Shown piece after piece: positions 1-7,473 of a stretch of 8,405 nt of DNA (its first letter is position 1; each line of letters starts with the position of its first letter). Under the pieces are notes generated by a model. The model was not told the DNA's origin, made no database searches, and was given only the letters and a program-made list of their open reading frames with translations. The DNA is from Lysinibacillus sp. (GTDB taxonomy: Bacteria; Bacillota; Bacilli; Bacillales_A; Planococcaceae): NCBI GenBank assembly GCA_012735355.1, contig JAAYHP010000450.1, positions 1 to 8,405 of the forward strand. The letters run 5' to 3'. The translations under genes and the position numbers were made by a program.

Positions 1-1
1 G

Positions 2-187
2 AGAAAATGATGAGTTTTTACTTTTGTCCCAACCTCCCTTTTTAGTTTGCGTGTATGTTATTTTACTGTAAACTCCATTTTTACTTTTTACATATTTAAT
101 CCATAATGTTTAAGTTTCGCCTCTCTTATAGTTTTTTACAGGCTGGATTGTTACCGAAGTTTCATCAGAGTCACGAAGTATAGCTCG
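2..187 (-). pseudogene. Decayed SbsA-type bacterial Ig-like domain fragment
   Basis: Reading the minus strand from 187 downward in one frame gives 25 codons (RAILRDSDETSVTIQPVKNY then KRGET), a TAA at 112-110, and then, still in the same frame, TLWIKYVKSKNGVYSKIT and further codons up to the window edge. The pattern SVTIQP, NYKRGET, [stop], TLWI, KSKNG is the typical end of an SbsA-type Ig-like (Big_5) domain, where the stop replaces the Tyr expected in GETYTLWI. A second in-frame TAA at 190-188 cuts the upstream side, and no start codon or ribosome site is present. The same domain type occurs intact in the two large exported proteins at 250-2460 and 3323-4744. I infer a gene remnant. It may continue beyond position 1, where the rest of the old gene would lie. 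The domain match is by eye only. Confidence 0.45.
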
Positions 188-207
188 TTAATTTGCTGCA
201 CTTATTT

Positions 208-213
208 TATACT
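208..213 (+). promoter_or_regulatory. Possible -10 box for the exported propeller-repeat gene
   Basis: TATACT matches the sigma-A -10 consensus at five of six positions and lies 36 bp before the chosen start codon at 250. The hexamer 17 bp further upstream (TCGTTA, 185-190) is a poor -35, so this is only a candidate. Confidence 0.25.
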
Positions 214-233
214 GAAAAAGTAATAGTATATTT

Positions 234-240
234 GGAGAGG
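234..240 (+). promoter_or_regulatory. Ribosome binding site deciding the start at 250
   Basis: GGAGAGG sits nine bases before ATG at 250, which opens a typical signal peptide (MKKWMIIIALLF). The reading frame could start further upstream at 193, but that would put charged residues before the signal peptide and has no ribosome site. The start at 250 is therefore preferred. Confidence 0.75.
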
Positions 241-249
241 AAGACTTAT

Positions 250-2460
250 ATGAAAAAATGGATGATCATCATCGCTTTATTGTTTATGGTTCCGATTGTT
301 AATGCGGATCCAAGCTATGCCGATGAAGAAATTCAAATGGTTTTTGATTATGAAACACCCCCTGTGTGGAGATTGGCGTCTAACGGCGATGTGACAATTG
401 GGATCGGTATGTATGGAATAATATACCGATCGATCGACGGAAGTACGTGGGAGAAAATCCTCGTAAGTGATGAAAAACCTTCCTTTGATGGAGTTGTATG
501 GGATGGTAAACAATTTATTATTTACGGAATCGACTATATGGCAACTTCAAAGGACGGAAAACGTTGGAATGAAATTCGTCATAATCTTATAGGAAAAATC
601 AAATTGAATGGAATTGCTTATCAACAAAATGTTTATGTAGCGACAGCAGATTTTGGGGAAATTTATACTTCTACCGATTTAAACAGATGGGAATTAGTGC
701 AGGAAACGGGCATCATCTTTAAGGGTGTTACTATACATAACAATCAATTCATCGCCTATGGAAGTGAAGATCCTAGTCCTTCCTTCTACCCAGTCGCGTT
801 AATTTCAACCGATGGAGTTCATTGGGAATCGGGGGAAATCAATAAAGCCGGTGTTCCGAATGGTTTATCCCATGGAAGTTTCTACAGTGTGGCCTCTAGT
901 GGAGAGGTGGCCGTCGCTGTTAGTACAACGGGATTTTATGTTTCGGAAGATGGTGAACTATGGAATTTTTATTTACCAACGGAAAGCACTGTAATGAGTG
1001 ACAATAATCAAGCTTACGATACACCTTTCTTTCTAGAAATTATTTGGACAGGGAAGGAATTTGTAGCAGTAACTACATCTTGGGAAATTTATCGTTCAGA
1101 AGATGGTGAACATTGGAGCTATGAAATTATCGATGTTCCGAATGAAAGTACGGAGTCAGTTGTATTCTATAATGAAAAATTGTATTTAAGTGGTTCTAAT
1201 GGGATGATTGTAGAAGTTGCAAGGGATGGCGAAAGTCAAATTGTACAAGAGACAAATATTAATGATTCGTTTGTAGCGATTGCAAAAGGGAAACAACAAG
1301 TTGTTGCATTAACGGATAAAGGAAGAATTATGCTTTCAAATGATGGGGTGACTTGGGAAAAACCGTTGAAGATTGATGCAGTGGAGACGGGAAATGAGTT
1401 TAAAGCATTAACCTTTGGAAATGGAATTTTTATTGCATTAAGGGAAGATGGAAAAATTTATCGTTCAACGGATGCAATACAATGGGATCAAACTTCATTT
1501 CAAGGCTCGAGTACTACAAATGAGCTTCTTTTTATGAATGATCAATTTTATGTGTTTGAACAGGATCAGCCAAAGGTTTACATATCCGAGGATGGTGTGA
1601 ATTGGTCTAAAAATGCTTACGGCTCTACTTACGAGGATATTGTTTCTGATATTCGAGTAGCAAATGGTACATTTTTTGCGATAAAGTATTCGGAACCAGG
1701 ACTGTTTGTATCGAAAGATGGCATTCAATGGACGAAAGCTACGATTGAGAGAAATATTGAATTATATTCACCAATTCATGAAGTGATTTATCATCAGGGG
1801 CATTATTACGCGGTGATAGGCAGTAATCGGATGCTTTCATCATCAGACGGTTTGCAATGGAAACCCCATTATGTTCAATTGGACGGTGAGTATGTACATT
1901 TTAATGATATTGATGTTGTACAAAATCAGTTCATTGTTACAGCTCAAAGTGGATATTATCAAGGAAACTATTATTATATGAGCACAGATTTTAAAAACTG
2001 GGAAAGAATTAGTGTGGAGAAATGGTCTGGCTTTTACTTCGGCCAAGGTCCAGCATCTCAGTCTATTATTATGAATAATAAAGTCGTTACCGTTGATAAA
2101 TCAGGGAAATACATTTATGTCGTACATCTTGATGTAAGCATGGATGAGACAGTATATGAACGATGGAAAAAGGATTTCAAAGATATTCCGTTAACGAAAG
2201 AATGGAAGATTACCTTTAATCAACCTGTATCGTTAAAAAATATAGAAAAGAAAATTTTTGTGATGGAAGAAGAGACGGAGAAGTTTTATGAGTTGGACAT
2301 TCAATTAATCGATAAAAACACAATTGCTGTGAAAAATAAAGTTCCTTTCAAAGCGAATACTTCCTATTCCTTATTATTAAGTAAAGATTTATCGAATGAA
2401 GATGAAACGAAAACGTTAAATGAAGGAATTCGGGTAAATTTCCATACGGTGAAAGAATAG
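250..2460 (+). CDS. Exported protein with BNR/Asp-box-like propeller repeats and C-terminal SbsA-type Ig-like domain
   Basis: This is a 736-residue protein starting at ATG 250. Residues 1-18 (MKK followed by a hydrophobic core, ending VNA) form a signal peptide, or 1-23 if cleavage is after SYA. The body carries twelve copies of a [YFLM]xSxDGxxW-like motif, beginning near residues 59, 98, 139, 184, 230, 281, 361, 404, 444, 486, 529 and 576. Three of them (139, 404 and 576) lack the Gly after Asp. Spacing is 39-51 residues except for one gap of 80, where MIVEVARDGES looks like a degenerate thirteenth copy. Such spacing and motif are typical of beta-propeller blades of the BNR/sialidase or YCF48-like kind, here most likely a binding scaffold rather than an enzyme. 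Residues about 645-735 form an SbsA-type Ig-like (Big_5) domain starting WKITFNQPVSLKNIE. No LPXTG motif or S-layer homology domain is seen, so how it stays at the surface is unknown. The gene stands alone; its terminator is at 2610-2657. Confidence 0.85.
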   Translation: MKKWMIIIALLFMVPIVNADPSYADEEIQMVFDYETPPVWRLASNGDVTIGIGMYGIIYRSIDGSTWEKILVSDEKPSFDGVVWDGKQFIIYGIDYMATSKDGKRWNEIRHNLIGKIKLNGIAYQQNVYVATADFGEIYTSTDLNRWELVQETGIIFKGVTIHNNQFIAYGSEDPSPSFYPVALISTDGVHWESGEINKAGVPNGLSHGSFYSVASSGEVAVAVSTTGFYVSEDGELWNFYLPTESTVMSDNNQAYDTPFFLEIIWTGKEFVAVTTSWEIYRSEDGEHWSYEIIDVPNESTESVVFYNEKLYLSGSNGMIVEVARDGESQIVQETNINDSFVAIAKGKQQVVALTDKGRIMLSNDGVTWEKPLKIDAVETGNEFKALTFGNGIFIALREDGKIYRSTDAIQWDQTSFQGSSTTNELLFMNDQFYVFEQDQPKVYISEDGVNWSKNAYGSTYEDIVSDIRVANGTFFAIKYSEPGLFVSKDGIQWTKATIERNIELYSPIHEVIYHQGHYYAVIGSNRMLSSSDGLQWKPHYVQLDGEYVHFNDIDVVQNQFIVTAQSGYYQGNYYYMSTDFKNWERISVEKWSGFYFGQGPASQSIIMNNKVVTVDKSGKYIYVVHLDVSMDETVYERWKKDFKDIPLTKEWKITFNQPVSLKNIEKKIFVMEEETEKFYELDIQLIDKNTIAVKNKVPFKANTSYSLLLSKDLSNEDETKTLNEGIRVNFHTVKE

Positions 2461-2477
2461 CTAATAAATGCTGGAGT

Positions 2478-2559
2478 TTGTCTAATAACTTAAGGAAATT
2501 GACTAATATCGCACTGCGGGAAGGGCAAATTTTAAACTGCCTCAGACTGTCTAATATTG
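2478..2559. repeat. Short TTGTCTAATA-like repeats
   Basis: Three similar decamers occur in the gap after the propeller-repeat gene: TTGTCTAATA at 2478, TTGACTAATA at 2499 and CTGTCTAATA at 2548. The first two are 21 bp apart. Related copies lie on the other side of the small minus-strand gene, at 3205 and 3225. Their role is unknown. The rest of the gap (2461-2609) contains no open frame or RNA gene that I recognise. Confidence 0.3.
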
Positions 2560-2609
2560 ATAGGAGTTTTCAGCCGCCATTAAAAGCCCCTATAATAAGG
2601 AAGAAATTC

Positions 2610-2657
2610 AAAAAATCCGAACAATGACGATGCAGTTCATCATTGCTCGGATTTTTT
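2610..2657. terminator. Bidirectional intrinsic terminator
   Basis: The arms are 2610-2627 and 2640-2657. Eleven pairs (AAAAAATCCGA with TCGGATTTTTT), one mismatch and six more pairs (CAATGA with TCATTG) surround a 12-base loop. The T run on each strand allows it to end transcription of the plus-strand gene finishing at 2460 and of the minus-strand gene finishing at 2659, whose stop codon lies right beside it. Confidence 0.85.
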
Positions 2658-2658
2658 A

Positions 2659-3117
2659 TTAAAACGGATTTTCATTCGTTGGCTCAATTAAGATATAGCG
2701 GCTTAGACCAAATATAGTAAGTTCAGAAGGTCCGTTGTTCCAAATAATAGATTTTCCATCTGGATAAACATCTAAGAAATTATCTCTATAAGAGTCTACA
2801 TTGATATTATAAGCAATATCTTCGCCATATTCATTATAAACGGCAAAGGAGTAATAGCCTTTTCCTAATAAGTCACGAATATAGATGGATGAAAAACCAT
2901 ATATATTTTCTTCAGTTGTTGTAATAACGACTTTGTTATTCGGTTTTAATTCAAATACATGGATCGGTTCTTCATTAGTTTCTTTAAATGTGATGTGGCG
3001 TGCTGATCCATAAAGGAATATTTCTGTATTGCCAGTGTTTTTCACAATCGTTTCACCGTTATCGTAAGTAACGATCCCTTTTTCAGTGGCAGAAATTAGT
3101 AGGTCATATATATACAA
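2659..3117 (-). CDS. Hypothetical two-repeat protein, probably truncated at the 5' end
   Basis: I do not recognise the family. The open frame has no ATG; the only start is TTG at 3117, giving 152 residues, with just a weak AGAAAG ribosome site. The protein contains two copies of one unit exactly 100 residues apart: residues 18-52 (NTG, FLYGSAR, TNEEP) and 118-152 (NNG, IFGLSR, TNENP). The second copy stops where the first continues with HVFELKPNN, so it lacks its second half. Upstream of TTG the frame stays open for 16 codons and reads KVGAFSYAAYSEQKES, which looks like the end of a signal peptide (AFSYA then AYS), before a TGA at 3168-3166. This suggests an exported protein whose signal-peptide start has been lost by deletion or frameshift. 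A short form expressed from TTG remains possible. The TAA TAA end directly abuts the terminator. Confidence 0.5.
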   Translation of the reverse strand: MYIYDLLISATEKGIVTYDNGETIVKNTGNTEIFLYGSARHITFKETNEEPIHVFELKPNNKVVITTTEENIYGFSSIYIRDLLGKGYYSFAVYNEYGEDIAYNINVDSYRDNFLDVYPDGKSIIWNNGPSELTIFGLSRYILIEPTNENPF

Positions 3118-3182
3118 GCTTTCTTTCTGTTCACTGTAAGCTGCATAACTAAAGGCACCTACCTTTCATATAGTCTATATCT

Positions 3183-3211
3183 ACTATCTCGAATGCGAAA
3201 CATTTTGTCTA
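3183..3211 (-). promoter_or_regulatory. Candidate sigma-A promoter for the small minus-strand gene
   Basis: On the minus strand TAGACA (3211-3206, five of six matches to TTGACA) and GATAGT (3188-3183, four of six matches to TATAAT) are separated by exactly 17 bp. Transcription would begin near 3176, upstream of the disrupted signal-peptide region, so the promoter may have outlived an intact start. Confidence 0.4.
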
Positions 3212-3235
3212 TAATTTTCCCGAATTGTCTATTAA
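3205..3235. repeat. Tandem TTGTCTA repeats, 20 bp apart
   Basis: TTGTCTATAA at 3205 and TTGTCTATTA at 3225 are repeated with a 20 bp period, two helical turns. They resemble the decamers at 2478, 2499 and 2548 on the other side of the small gene. The left copy overlaps the candidate -35 box on the minus strand. They could be binding sites of a regulator or remnants of an intergenic repeat. Confidence 0.3.
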
Positions 3236-3293
3236 AAGGAGTACTTAAAATTATTAATTAAATAAGAAGATTAATATAAACTATCAATTTGTT

Positions 3294-3302
3294 TGCTATA
3301 AT
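3294..3302 (+). promoter_or_regulatory. Extended -10 promoter of the transglutaminase-fold gene
   Basis: TGCTATAAT is a perfect extended -10 element (TGnTATAAT). No good -35 is found at the proper distance, as is common for extended -10 promoters. Transcription would start near 3309, leaving a short leader of about 14 bases. Confidence 0.6.
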
Positions 3303-3322
3303 ATGGGTAAATTGATGGAAAG

Positions 3323-4744
3323 ATGGTGAACAAATTGAAAAAAATATCGATGCTTTTATCTACTTTTCTATTAACAATATTGATAGGTTTACCTTTAAGT
3401 GTGGAGTATACCTTTGCTGAAGAACAGCAGTGGATTGAAGTAGAGGAAAAAACAACAACTGACGTGGTGAAGCCATGGAAAATCACATTCTCTAAAAATG
3501 TAGATTCAACTAGTATTTATGAATCAAACTTGTTTGTTTATAGTGAGCAGGGAGAACCGGTGGAATTAAATGCGCCGGTGACAAGTGGAAATCAAGTTGT
3601 TTTTACACCAAAGAAACCGTACATAGCGGGAGAATATACTCTTTATTTAACGAATATCCGTTCAGTGGATGGAGATATTTTAAAAAATACGAAATTTAAT
3701 TTTGCGGTGAAAGCCGAACCGGTTCAAGAAGATACTCTATACAATGCGATTTATAGTGCATTAATTAATGTGGAACCGCAATTGGATGTTAGTCGCTTTA
3801 CAACGAATTCTGATGTCGCTTTCGATACGTTAGGACAAGTGTTAGAAGAAAATCCGGAGATTTTTTATTTTATATATGAAGGAAGTCTATTTTGGAGCAA
3901 TGGTCACTTTGAATTGAAGTACCACTATCCGAAAGATGAAATTATTGCAAAGCGCAATCAAATTGAGCAAGTCGCAAACAACATTATTAACAAACATATT
4001 ACACCGGGGATGTCGGATTTTGAGAAAGTAAAAGCAATTAATGATTATGTCGTATTAAATACTTCTTATGATTATGAAAATTACTTAAGAAATACAGTTC
4101 CAGATTCATCTTATCGAATTGATGGTGTATTGTTAAATGGCGTAGCAGTATGCGATGGCTATGCAAAAACGATTGTTTATTTATTAAATAAACTAGATAT
4201 TCCAGTGCTGTATGTGTCTGGTTTAGGAAATGGTGGGGCACATGCTTGGAATAAAGTGCAAGTAGATGGCAAATGGTATAATTTAGATGTTACTTGGAAT
4301 GATCCAGTACCTGATCGAAAAGGACAAATTTCATATAAATACTTTTTAATTCCAGATTATGTGCTAGCTGAAGACCATACTTGGGATAACTCATCGTTCC
4401 CAAAAGCAACGGATTCAAATTACCTTTTCTTTAGCGATATGTGGACATTTGATTCTGAAGGAGACTACTATTATTTTAGCAGTCGAAATGATGATATAAA
4501 ACTTTATAAAATTAAAAAGGATGGTACTGGTAAAGAAAAAATAGAAGATGTCCGTGCGAACGAACTTGTTGTAATGGACGGCTGGATTTACTTTAGCAAC
4601 TACTCCTATGGCGGCTATTTATTCAAAATAAAGACGGATGGTACTCAATTAACTAAATTAAATGACTTCCATACACTTAATATTGAAAAACAAGGTAACA
4701 CAATAAAATATACGGATGAAAAAGGAAATGTATATTATTATTAG
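3323..4744 (+). CDS. Exported transglutaminase-fold protein with Ig-like and DUF5050-like domains
   Basis: This is a 473-residue protein. Residues 1-32 are a signal peptide (KLKK, hydrophobic core, TFA before EE). Residues about 44-130 are an SbsA-type Ig-like domain (KPWKITFSKNVDSTSI), similar to the C-terminal domain of the protein at 250-2460. Residues about 170-345 are a transglutaminase-like core with a complete catalytic triad: Cys277 in AVCDGYA, His307 in GGAHAWN and Asp322 in YNLDVTWNDP. Residues about 365-473 (YKIKKDGTGKEKI, LFKIKTDGTQLTKL) resemble DUF5050 propeller repeats. Members of this superfamily may be protein cross-linking enzymes, proteases or peptidoglycan-linked hydrolases; the substrate cannot be told. 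ATG 3323 is directly next to GGAAAG, which is too close, so GTG 3326 or TTG 3335 (preceded by GGTGA) may be the true start; the signal peptide is retained in each case. Confidence 0.88.
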   Translation: MVNKLKKISMLLSTFLLTILIGLPLSVEYTFAEEQQWIEVEEKTTTDVVKPWKITFSKNVDSTSIYESNLFVYSEQGEPVELNAPVTSGNQVVFTPKKPYIAGEYTLYLTNIRSVDGDILKNTKFNFAVKAEPVQEDTLYNAIYSALINVEPQLDVSRFTTNSDVAFDTLGQVLEENPEIFYFIYEGSLFWSNGHFELKYHYPKDEIIAKRNQIEQVANNIINKHITPGMSDFEKVKAINDYVVLNTSYDYENYLRNTVPDSSYRIDGVLLNGVAVCDGYAKTIVYLLNKLDIPVLYVSGLGNGGAHAWNKVQVDGKWYNLDVTWNDPVPDRKGQISYKYFLIPDYVLAEDHTWDNSSFPKATDSNYLFFSDMWTFDSEGDYYYFSSRNDDIKLYKIKKDGTGKEKIEDVRANELVVMDGWIYFSNYSYGGYLFKIKTDGTQLTKLNDFHTLNIEKQGNTIKYTDEKGNVYYY

Positions 4745-4787
4745 TTGAAACATTCTTCAATACTACGTCTAAGCTAAGAGAGAATCT

Positions 4788-4818
4788 AAAAAGGCACCCA
4801 AACACGAGGTGCCTTTTT
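4788..4818. terminator. Bidirectional intrinsic terminator
   Basis: AAAAAGGCACC (4788-4798) and GGTGCCTTTTT (4808-4818) form a perfect 11 bp stem with a nine-base loop. Its A and T runs serve both strands, ending the transglutaminase-fold gene (+) and the chemoreceptor gene (-), which converge here. Confidence 0.9.
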
Positions 4819-4823
4819 ATTAT

Positions 4824-6821
4824 TTAACTTTCTAATTTAAATTGACTAACAGCTTTGCTAAGTTCAGTTGCACCGGCAGCTAATTCTCGAACATTCTCGT
4901 TCATTTCTTCCACAGACTGTAATTGACTATCAGTCGCTGTCGTTACTTCTTGTACATATTCTGTAGCGTTATTAGCGGAAGCTGACATTTCTTCAATGGA
5001 AGCTGTTACTTCCTCTGCATTGGCGCTCATTAGTTGAGCTGCTTCCGTTAAATTTGTTATTTCCTTACCGATTTCATCTACCGAGTGAACAATTTCTTCA
5101 AATTGATTTTCTAGCATATTGATTGATTCGATTCCGCCTCTTACATTTTCTTCTCCCGCTTCCGCTGCGTTTACAACTTCTTCTGTATAAGCTTGTATTT
5201 TTTCGATTAAAGCATTAATTTGTGCCACCGATTCTGCCGTTTGTTCAGAAAGTTTCCGTACTTCTTCAGCAACAATCGCAAAGCCTTTACCCGCTTCACC
5301 TGCTCGGGCTGCCTCAATGGAAGCATTCAAAGCAAGTAAATTCGTTTGATCTGATATTTCAGAAATTACTTTTGAAATTAAGCTAATTTCATTGGATTCT
5401 TTTTCTAACTTTCGTATAGCCTCTAGTTCAATTGCTGTTCCCTCTTGAATCGCTGACATTTGCTCAATCGAATGTTGAACAGCCTTATGCCCTTCATTCA
5501 CTTTGTTCACGATATGATTCGTATGCTCTGCAACATTGGTAGCCACTTCAGCCACATGTTGGATTTCCTTTGCCATTTGTTCCATAGAGATGGCGCTTTC
5601 ATTTGCAGCATACGATTGGGATTCTGAAGCAACACTTACTTCTTGGATGGCGCTTGCAATATTTTTAGACATGTTCGTTACATGGTTTACGCTCGTCTTC
5701 AGTTGTTCGGATGTTTCATTGACGTGGACAGCATTTTTTTCTACTTTTTTAATCATCTCTTTCATGCTCGCCACCATTTTCGATAATTCCCTTGAAAGAA
5801 CACCTAATTCATCTGTTCGCTTTTTAAATTTATTTGGAACTTCATGGGTGAAATCTCCTGCAGCTAGTTGTTCACTAATATGCACCACATGTTTAATTGG
5901 ATTGCTAACTCGGTTTGAAATAAATATTCCTAGAGCAATTCCTATTACAATAATAATAATCGATGTGAGCATTAAATTGAGCTTTAAACTGTTTAACCCA
6001 GAAAGAACTTCATTTTTATAAGCTACAATCCCCATTTTCCAGCCGTTTTGTAGAGTGTAATAGCTTACGTAACTTTCCTTACCATCAGTTGTAATATAAT
6101 TTCGGAAGCCTTGATCTTGTTGAATCATTTCTTGTATTAAGGTTGCTTGGTCTGAGTTATTGGAATCTTCTGAATGCAAAAAGTTCATTTGTTCCTTTAC
6201 ATACTCTCTATTTGGATGGCCTTGGAAAGTCCCTTCTTCATTAATAATGAAGGCATAGCCGGATTCACCAATTGTAATTTGTTCTACGATGGAAGAGAGA
6301 AAATATCCATCGATTCTTGCTAGTAATAGTGCTTGCTCTCCGTTGGTTGAATGAATTGGAGTTGCAATCATGATGACTGGTTCGTTAGTTACGCGACTAA
6401 TAATTGTATCAGACATGGCGGTTTGTCCTTTGAAAGCTTCTTGAATATAATCCCGGTCGCTTAAATCGGCAGTTGAGCCATCTAAATAATGGGAGATTCC
6501 CTTAGAATCTACAATACCAAATGCTAAATAATCTTCGCTTTGTTTTAACTTTTCATTTAAGTAAAGGGCTTGTCTTTCAAAATCCATGCTTTGAATTTCA
6601 CTATGGTCTGCAATGGCTTCAATTTCCGAATGAACTCTTTTAATAAATTCTTCAATATAAGCAGAAACATCTTCAGCTTTCCACGTAAGGGTAGTTTCCA
6701 CTTGATGGATGACTTCTTTCGAACTGTTTGCATAAGAAAAAATCCCTAGAGCACCGCAAGTGAAGATTAATAACAGTACAATTGAAGTTGTTAATTTTCC
6801 ACCAATCCCTTTGATTCCCAT
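4824..6821 (-). CDS. Methyl-accepting chemotaxis protein with dCache sensor
   Basis: This is a complete 665-residue transmembrane chemoreceptor. Membrane segment 1 is at about residues 10-31. The extracellular double-Cache domain (about 35-275) contains the typical [15 protein letters not shown] and [11 protein letters not shown] segments. Membrane segment 2 (about 280-303) is rich in Ile, followed by HAMP (about 304-357, [16 protein letters not shown]). The long coiled-coil signalling domain has the conserved hairpin tip [20 protein letters not shown] near residue 488, the site that contacts CheA and CheW. The clear amino-acid-binding Cache motif with RxWY is not present, so the ligand is unknown. 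The C-terminus lacks a CheR-binding pentapeptide, as in Bacillus receptors. An ATG at 6827 is also in frame but touches the G-run ribosome site, so the second ATG is preferred. No chemotaxis genes are nearby. I found no sigma-D type promoter. Confidence 0.95.
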   Translation of the reverse strand: MGIKGIGGKLTTSIVLLLIFTCGALGIFSYANSSKEVIHQVETTLTWKAEDVSAYIEEFIKRVHSEIEAIADHSEIQSMDFERQALYLNEKLKQSEDYLAFGIVDSKGISHYLDGSTADLSDRDYIQEAFKGQTAMSDTIISRVTNEPVIMIATPIHSTNGEQALLLARIDGYFLSSIVEQITIGESGYAFIINEEGTFQGHPNREYVKEQMNFLHSEDSNNSDQATLIQEMIQQDQGFRNYITTDGKESYVSYYTLQNGWKMGIVAYKNEVLSGLNSLKLNLMLTSIIIIVIGIALGIFISNRVSNPIKHVVHISEQLAAGDFTHEVPNKFKKRTDELGVLSRELSKMVASMKEMIKKVEKNAVHVNETSEQLKTSVNHVTNMSKNIASAIQEVSVASESQSYAANESAISMEQMAKEIQHVAEVATNVAEHTNHIVNKVNEGHKAVQHSIEQMSAIQEGTAIELEAIRKLEKESNEISLISKVISEISDQTNLLALNASIEAARAGEAGKGFAIVAEEVRKLSEQTAESVAQINALIEKIQAYTEEVVNAAEAGEENVRGGIESINMLENQFEEIVHSVDEIGKEITNLTEAAQLMSANAEEVTASIEEMSASANNATEYVQEVTTATDSQLQSVEEMNENVRELAAGATELSKAVSQFKLES

Positions 6822-6827
6822 GAACAT

Positions 6828-6833
6828 CCCCCC
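6828..6833 (-). promoter_or_regulatory. G-run ribosome site of the chemoreceptor gene
   Basis: The minus strand reads TTGGGGGG, then ATG TTC ATG. Six bases separate the G run from the second ATG (6821), while the first ATG (6827) is immediately adjacent to it. Spacing therefore favours 6821 as the start. Confidence 0.5.
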
Positions 6834-6916
6834 AAGTCATTTACAAATTTATGTATAATTATGAAATTACTACCCCATATCTCCTATATTAATGGTAAAA
6901 ATATATTTTGTATATA

Positions 6917-6951
6917 GTGCCCAACACATAAAATGGAAAAATGTTGGGCAC
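6917..6951 (-). terminator. Strong hairpin after the sigma-factor gene
   Basis: GTGCCCAACA and TGTTGGGCAC form a perfect 10 bp stem with a 15-base loop, starting 12 bases after the sigma-factor stop codon. The following minus-strand sequence (TATATACAAAATATATTTTT) has no immediate U run. It is therefore either a weak terminator or a stabilising 3' hairpin that separates this gene from the chemoreceptor downstream. Confidence 0.45.
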
Positions 6952-6962
6952 CTAGCAATGAA

Positions 6963-7472
6963 CTATTCACTTTCTAGTTGTTGTTGAAATTCCTGTCGTA
7001 ACCTTTTGATCATTCTGTCTCTTCTTTTCTTCAAAGCCGAGACGGATACACCGTATTTTTTTGTTAATTCATCGTATTTATAGCGATTATGATATAGGTC
7101 AATAAGCAATTCAAACTCTTCCTTTGACAACAATGATTTCACCCTTAACAAAAAATCGGAGCAAAGAGGTGGGCTATAATTTTTCAATTCCATTTGTTGA
7201 GCTAAGAAAGTGAGCTTTTCTTTATCCATACTTCTTTGATTGTCAGCATACTTATTTTCCAAGCTCATCTCCCTATAAATCGTTGTTAGCATTGTGCGAT
7301 AAGCATAGGGCGGGAAAGGACCAATAACAGGATCATATTTTCTCCAAGCATTCCATAAAGCAATTGTCGCTACTTGTACATATTCATCGTAGTTTTTATA
7401 AACCCTCGCCTTTTTTAATACGCTATAAATCATCGGTCGATATTGATCGAGTACTTGTTCGAAATTTTCCAT
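6963..7472 (-). CDS. Sigma-70 family RNA polymerase sigma factor, SigH/ComX-like
   Basis: This 169-residue protein has the layout of small alternative sigma factors: region 2 and region 4 without regions 1 and 3. Region 2 (about residues 8-70) includes YDEYVQVATIALWNAWRKYD, matching the core-binding 2.2 helix, and PFPPYAYRTMLTTIYREM, matching the -10 recognition part. Region 4 (about 110-162) contains the helix-turn-helix YDELTKKYGVSVSALKKRRD for -35 binding. No anti-sigma factor gene is adjacent. The gene is divergent from a ComK-like regulator, which suggests a role in competence like that of SigH in staphylococci. This is inference, since alternative sigma factors serve many responses. AAGGAG lies seven bases before ATG 7472, but it can be masked by the leader structure described at 7474-7542. 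The exact subfamily would need a tree. Confidence 0.8.
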   Translation of the reverse strand: MENFEQVLDQYRPMIYSVLKKARVYKNYDEYVQVATIALWNAWRKYDPVIGPFPPYAYRTMLTTIYREMSLENKYADNQRSMDKEKLTFLAQQMELKNYSPPLCSDFLLRVKSLLSKEEFELLIDLYHNRYKYDELTKKYGVSVSALKKRRDRMIKRLRQEFQQQLESE

Positions 7473-7473
7473 A

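Noticed and set aside
2499..2580. Possible c-di-GMP (GEMM) riboswitch because of GCACTGCGGGAAGGGCAAA.
   Set aside because: The conserved GEMM stems and tetraloop receptor cannot be traced, and no gene starts downstream on that strand.
2478..3235. TTGTCTA words as Spo0A boxes (TGTCGAA type).
   Set aside because: The central G of the 0A box is replaced by T in every copy, so the match is poor.
4038..4241. Minus-strand open frame within the transglutaminase-fold gene.
   Set aside because: It is a shadow of the conserved catalytic region on the other strand.
5536..6021. Plus-strand open frame of 161 codons inside the chemoreceptor gene.
   Set aside because: It is antisense to a conserved and complete receptor, has no ribosome site and its translation shows no known domain.
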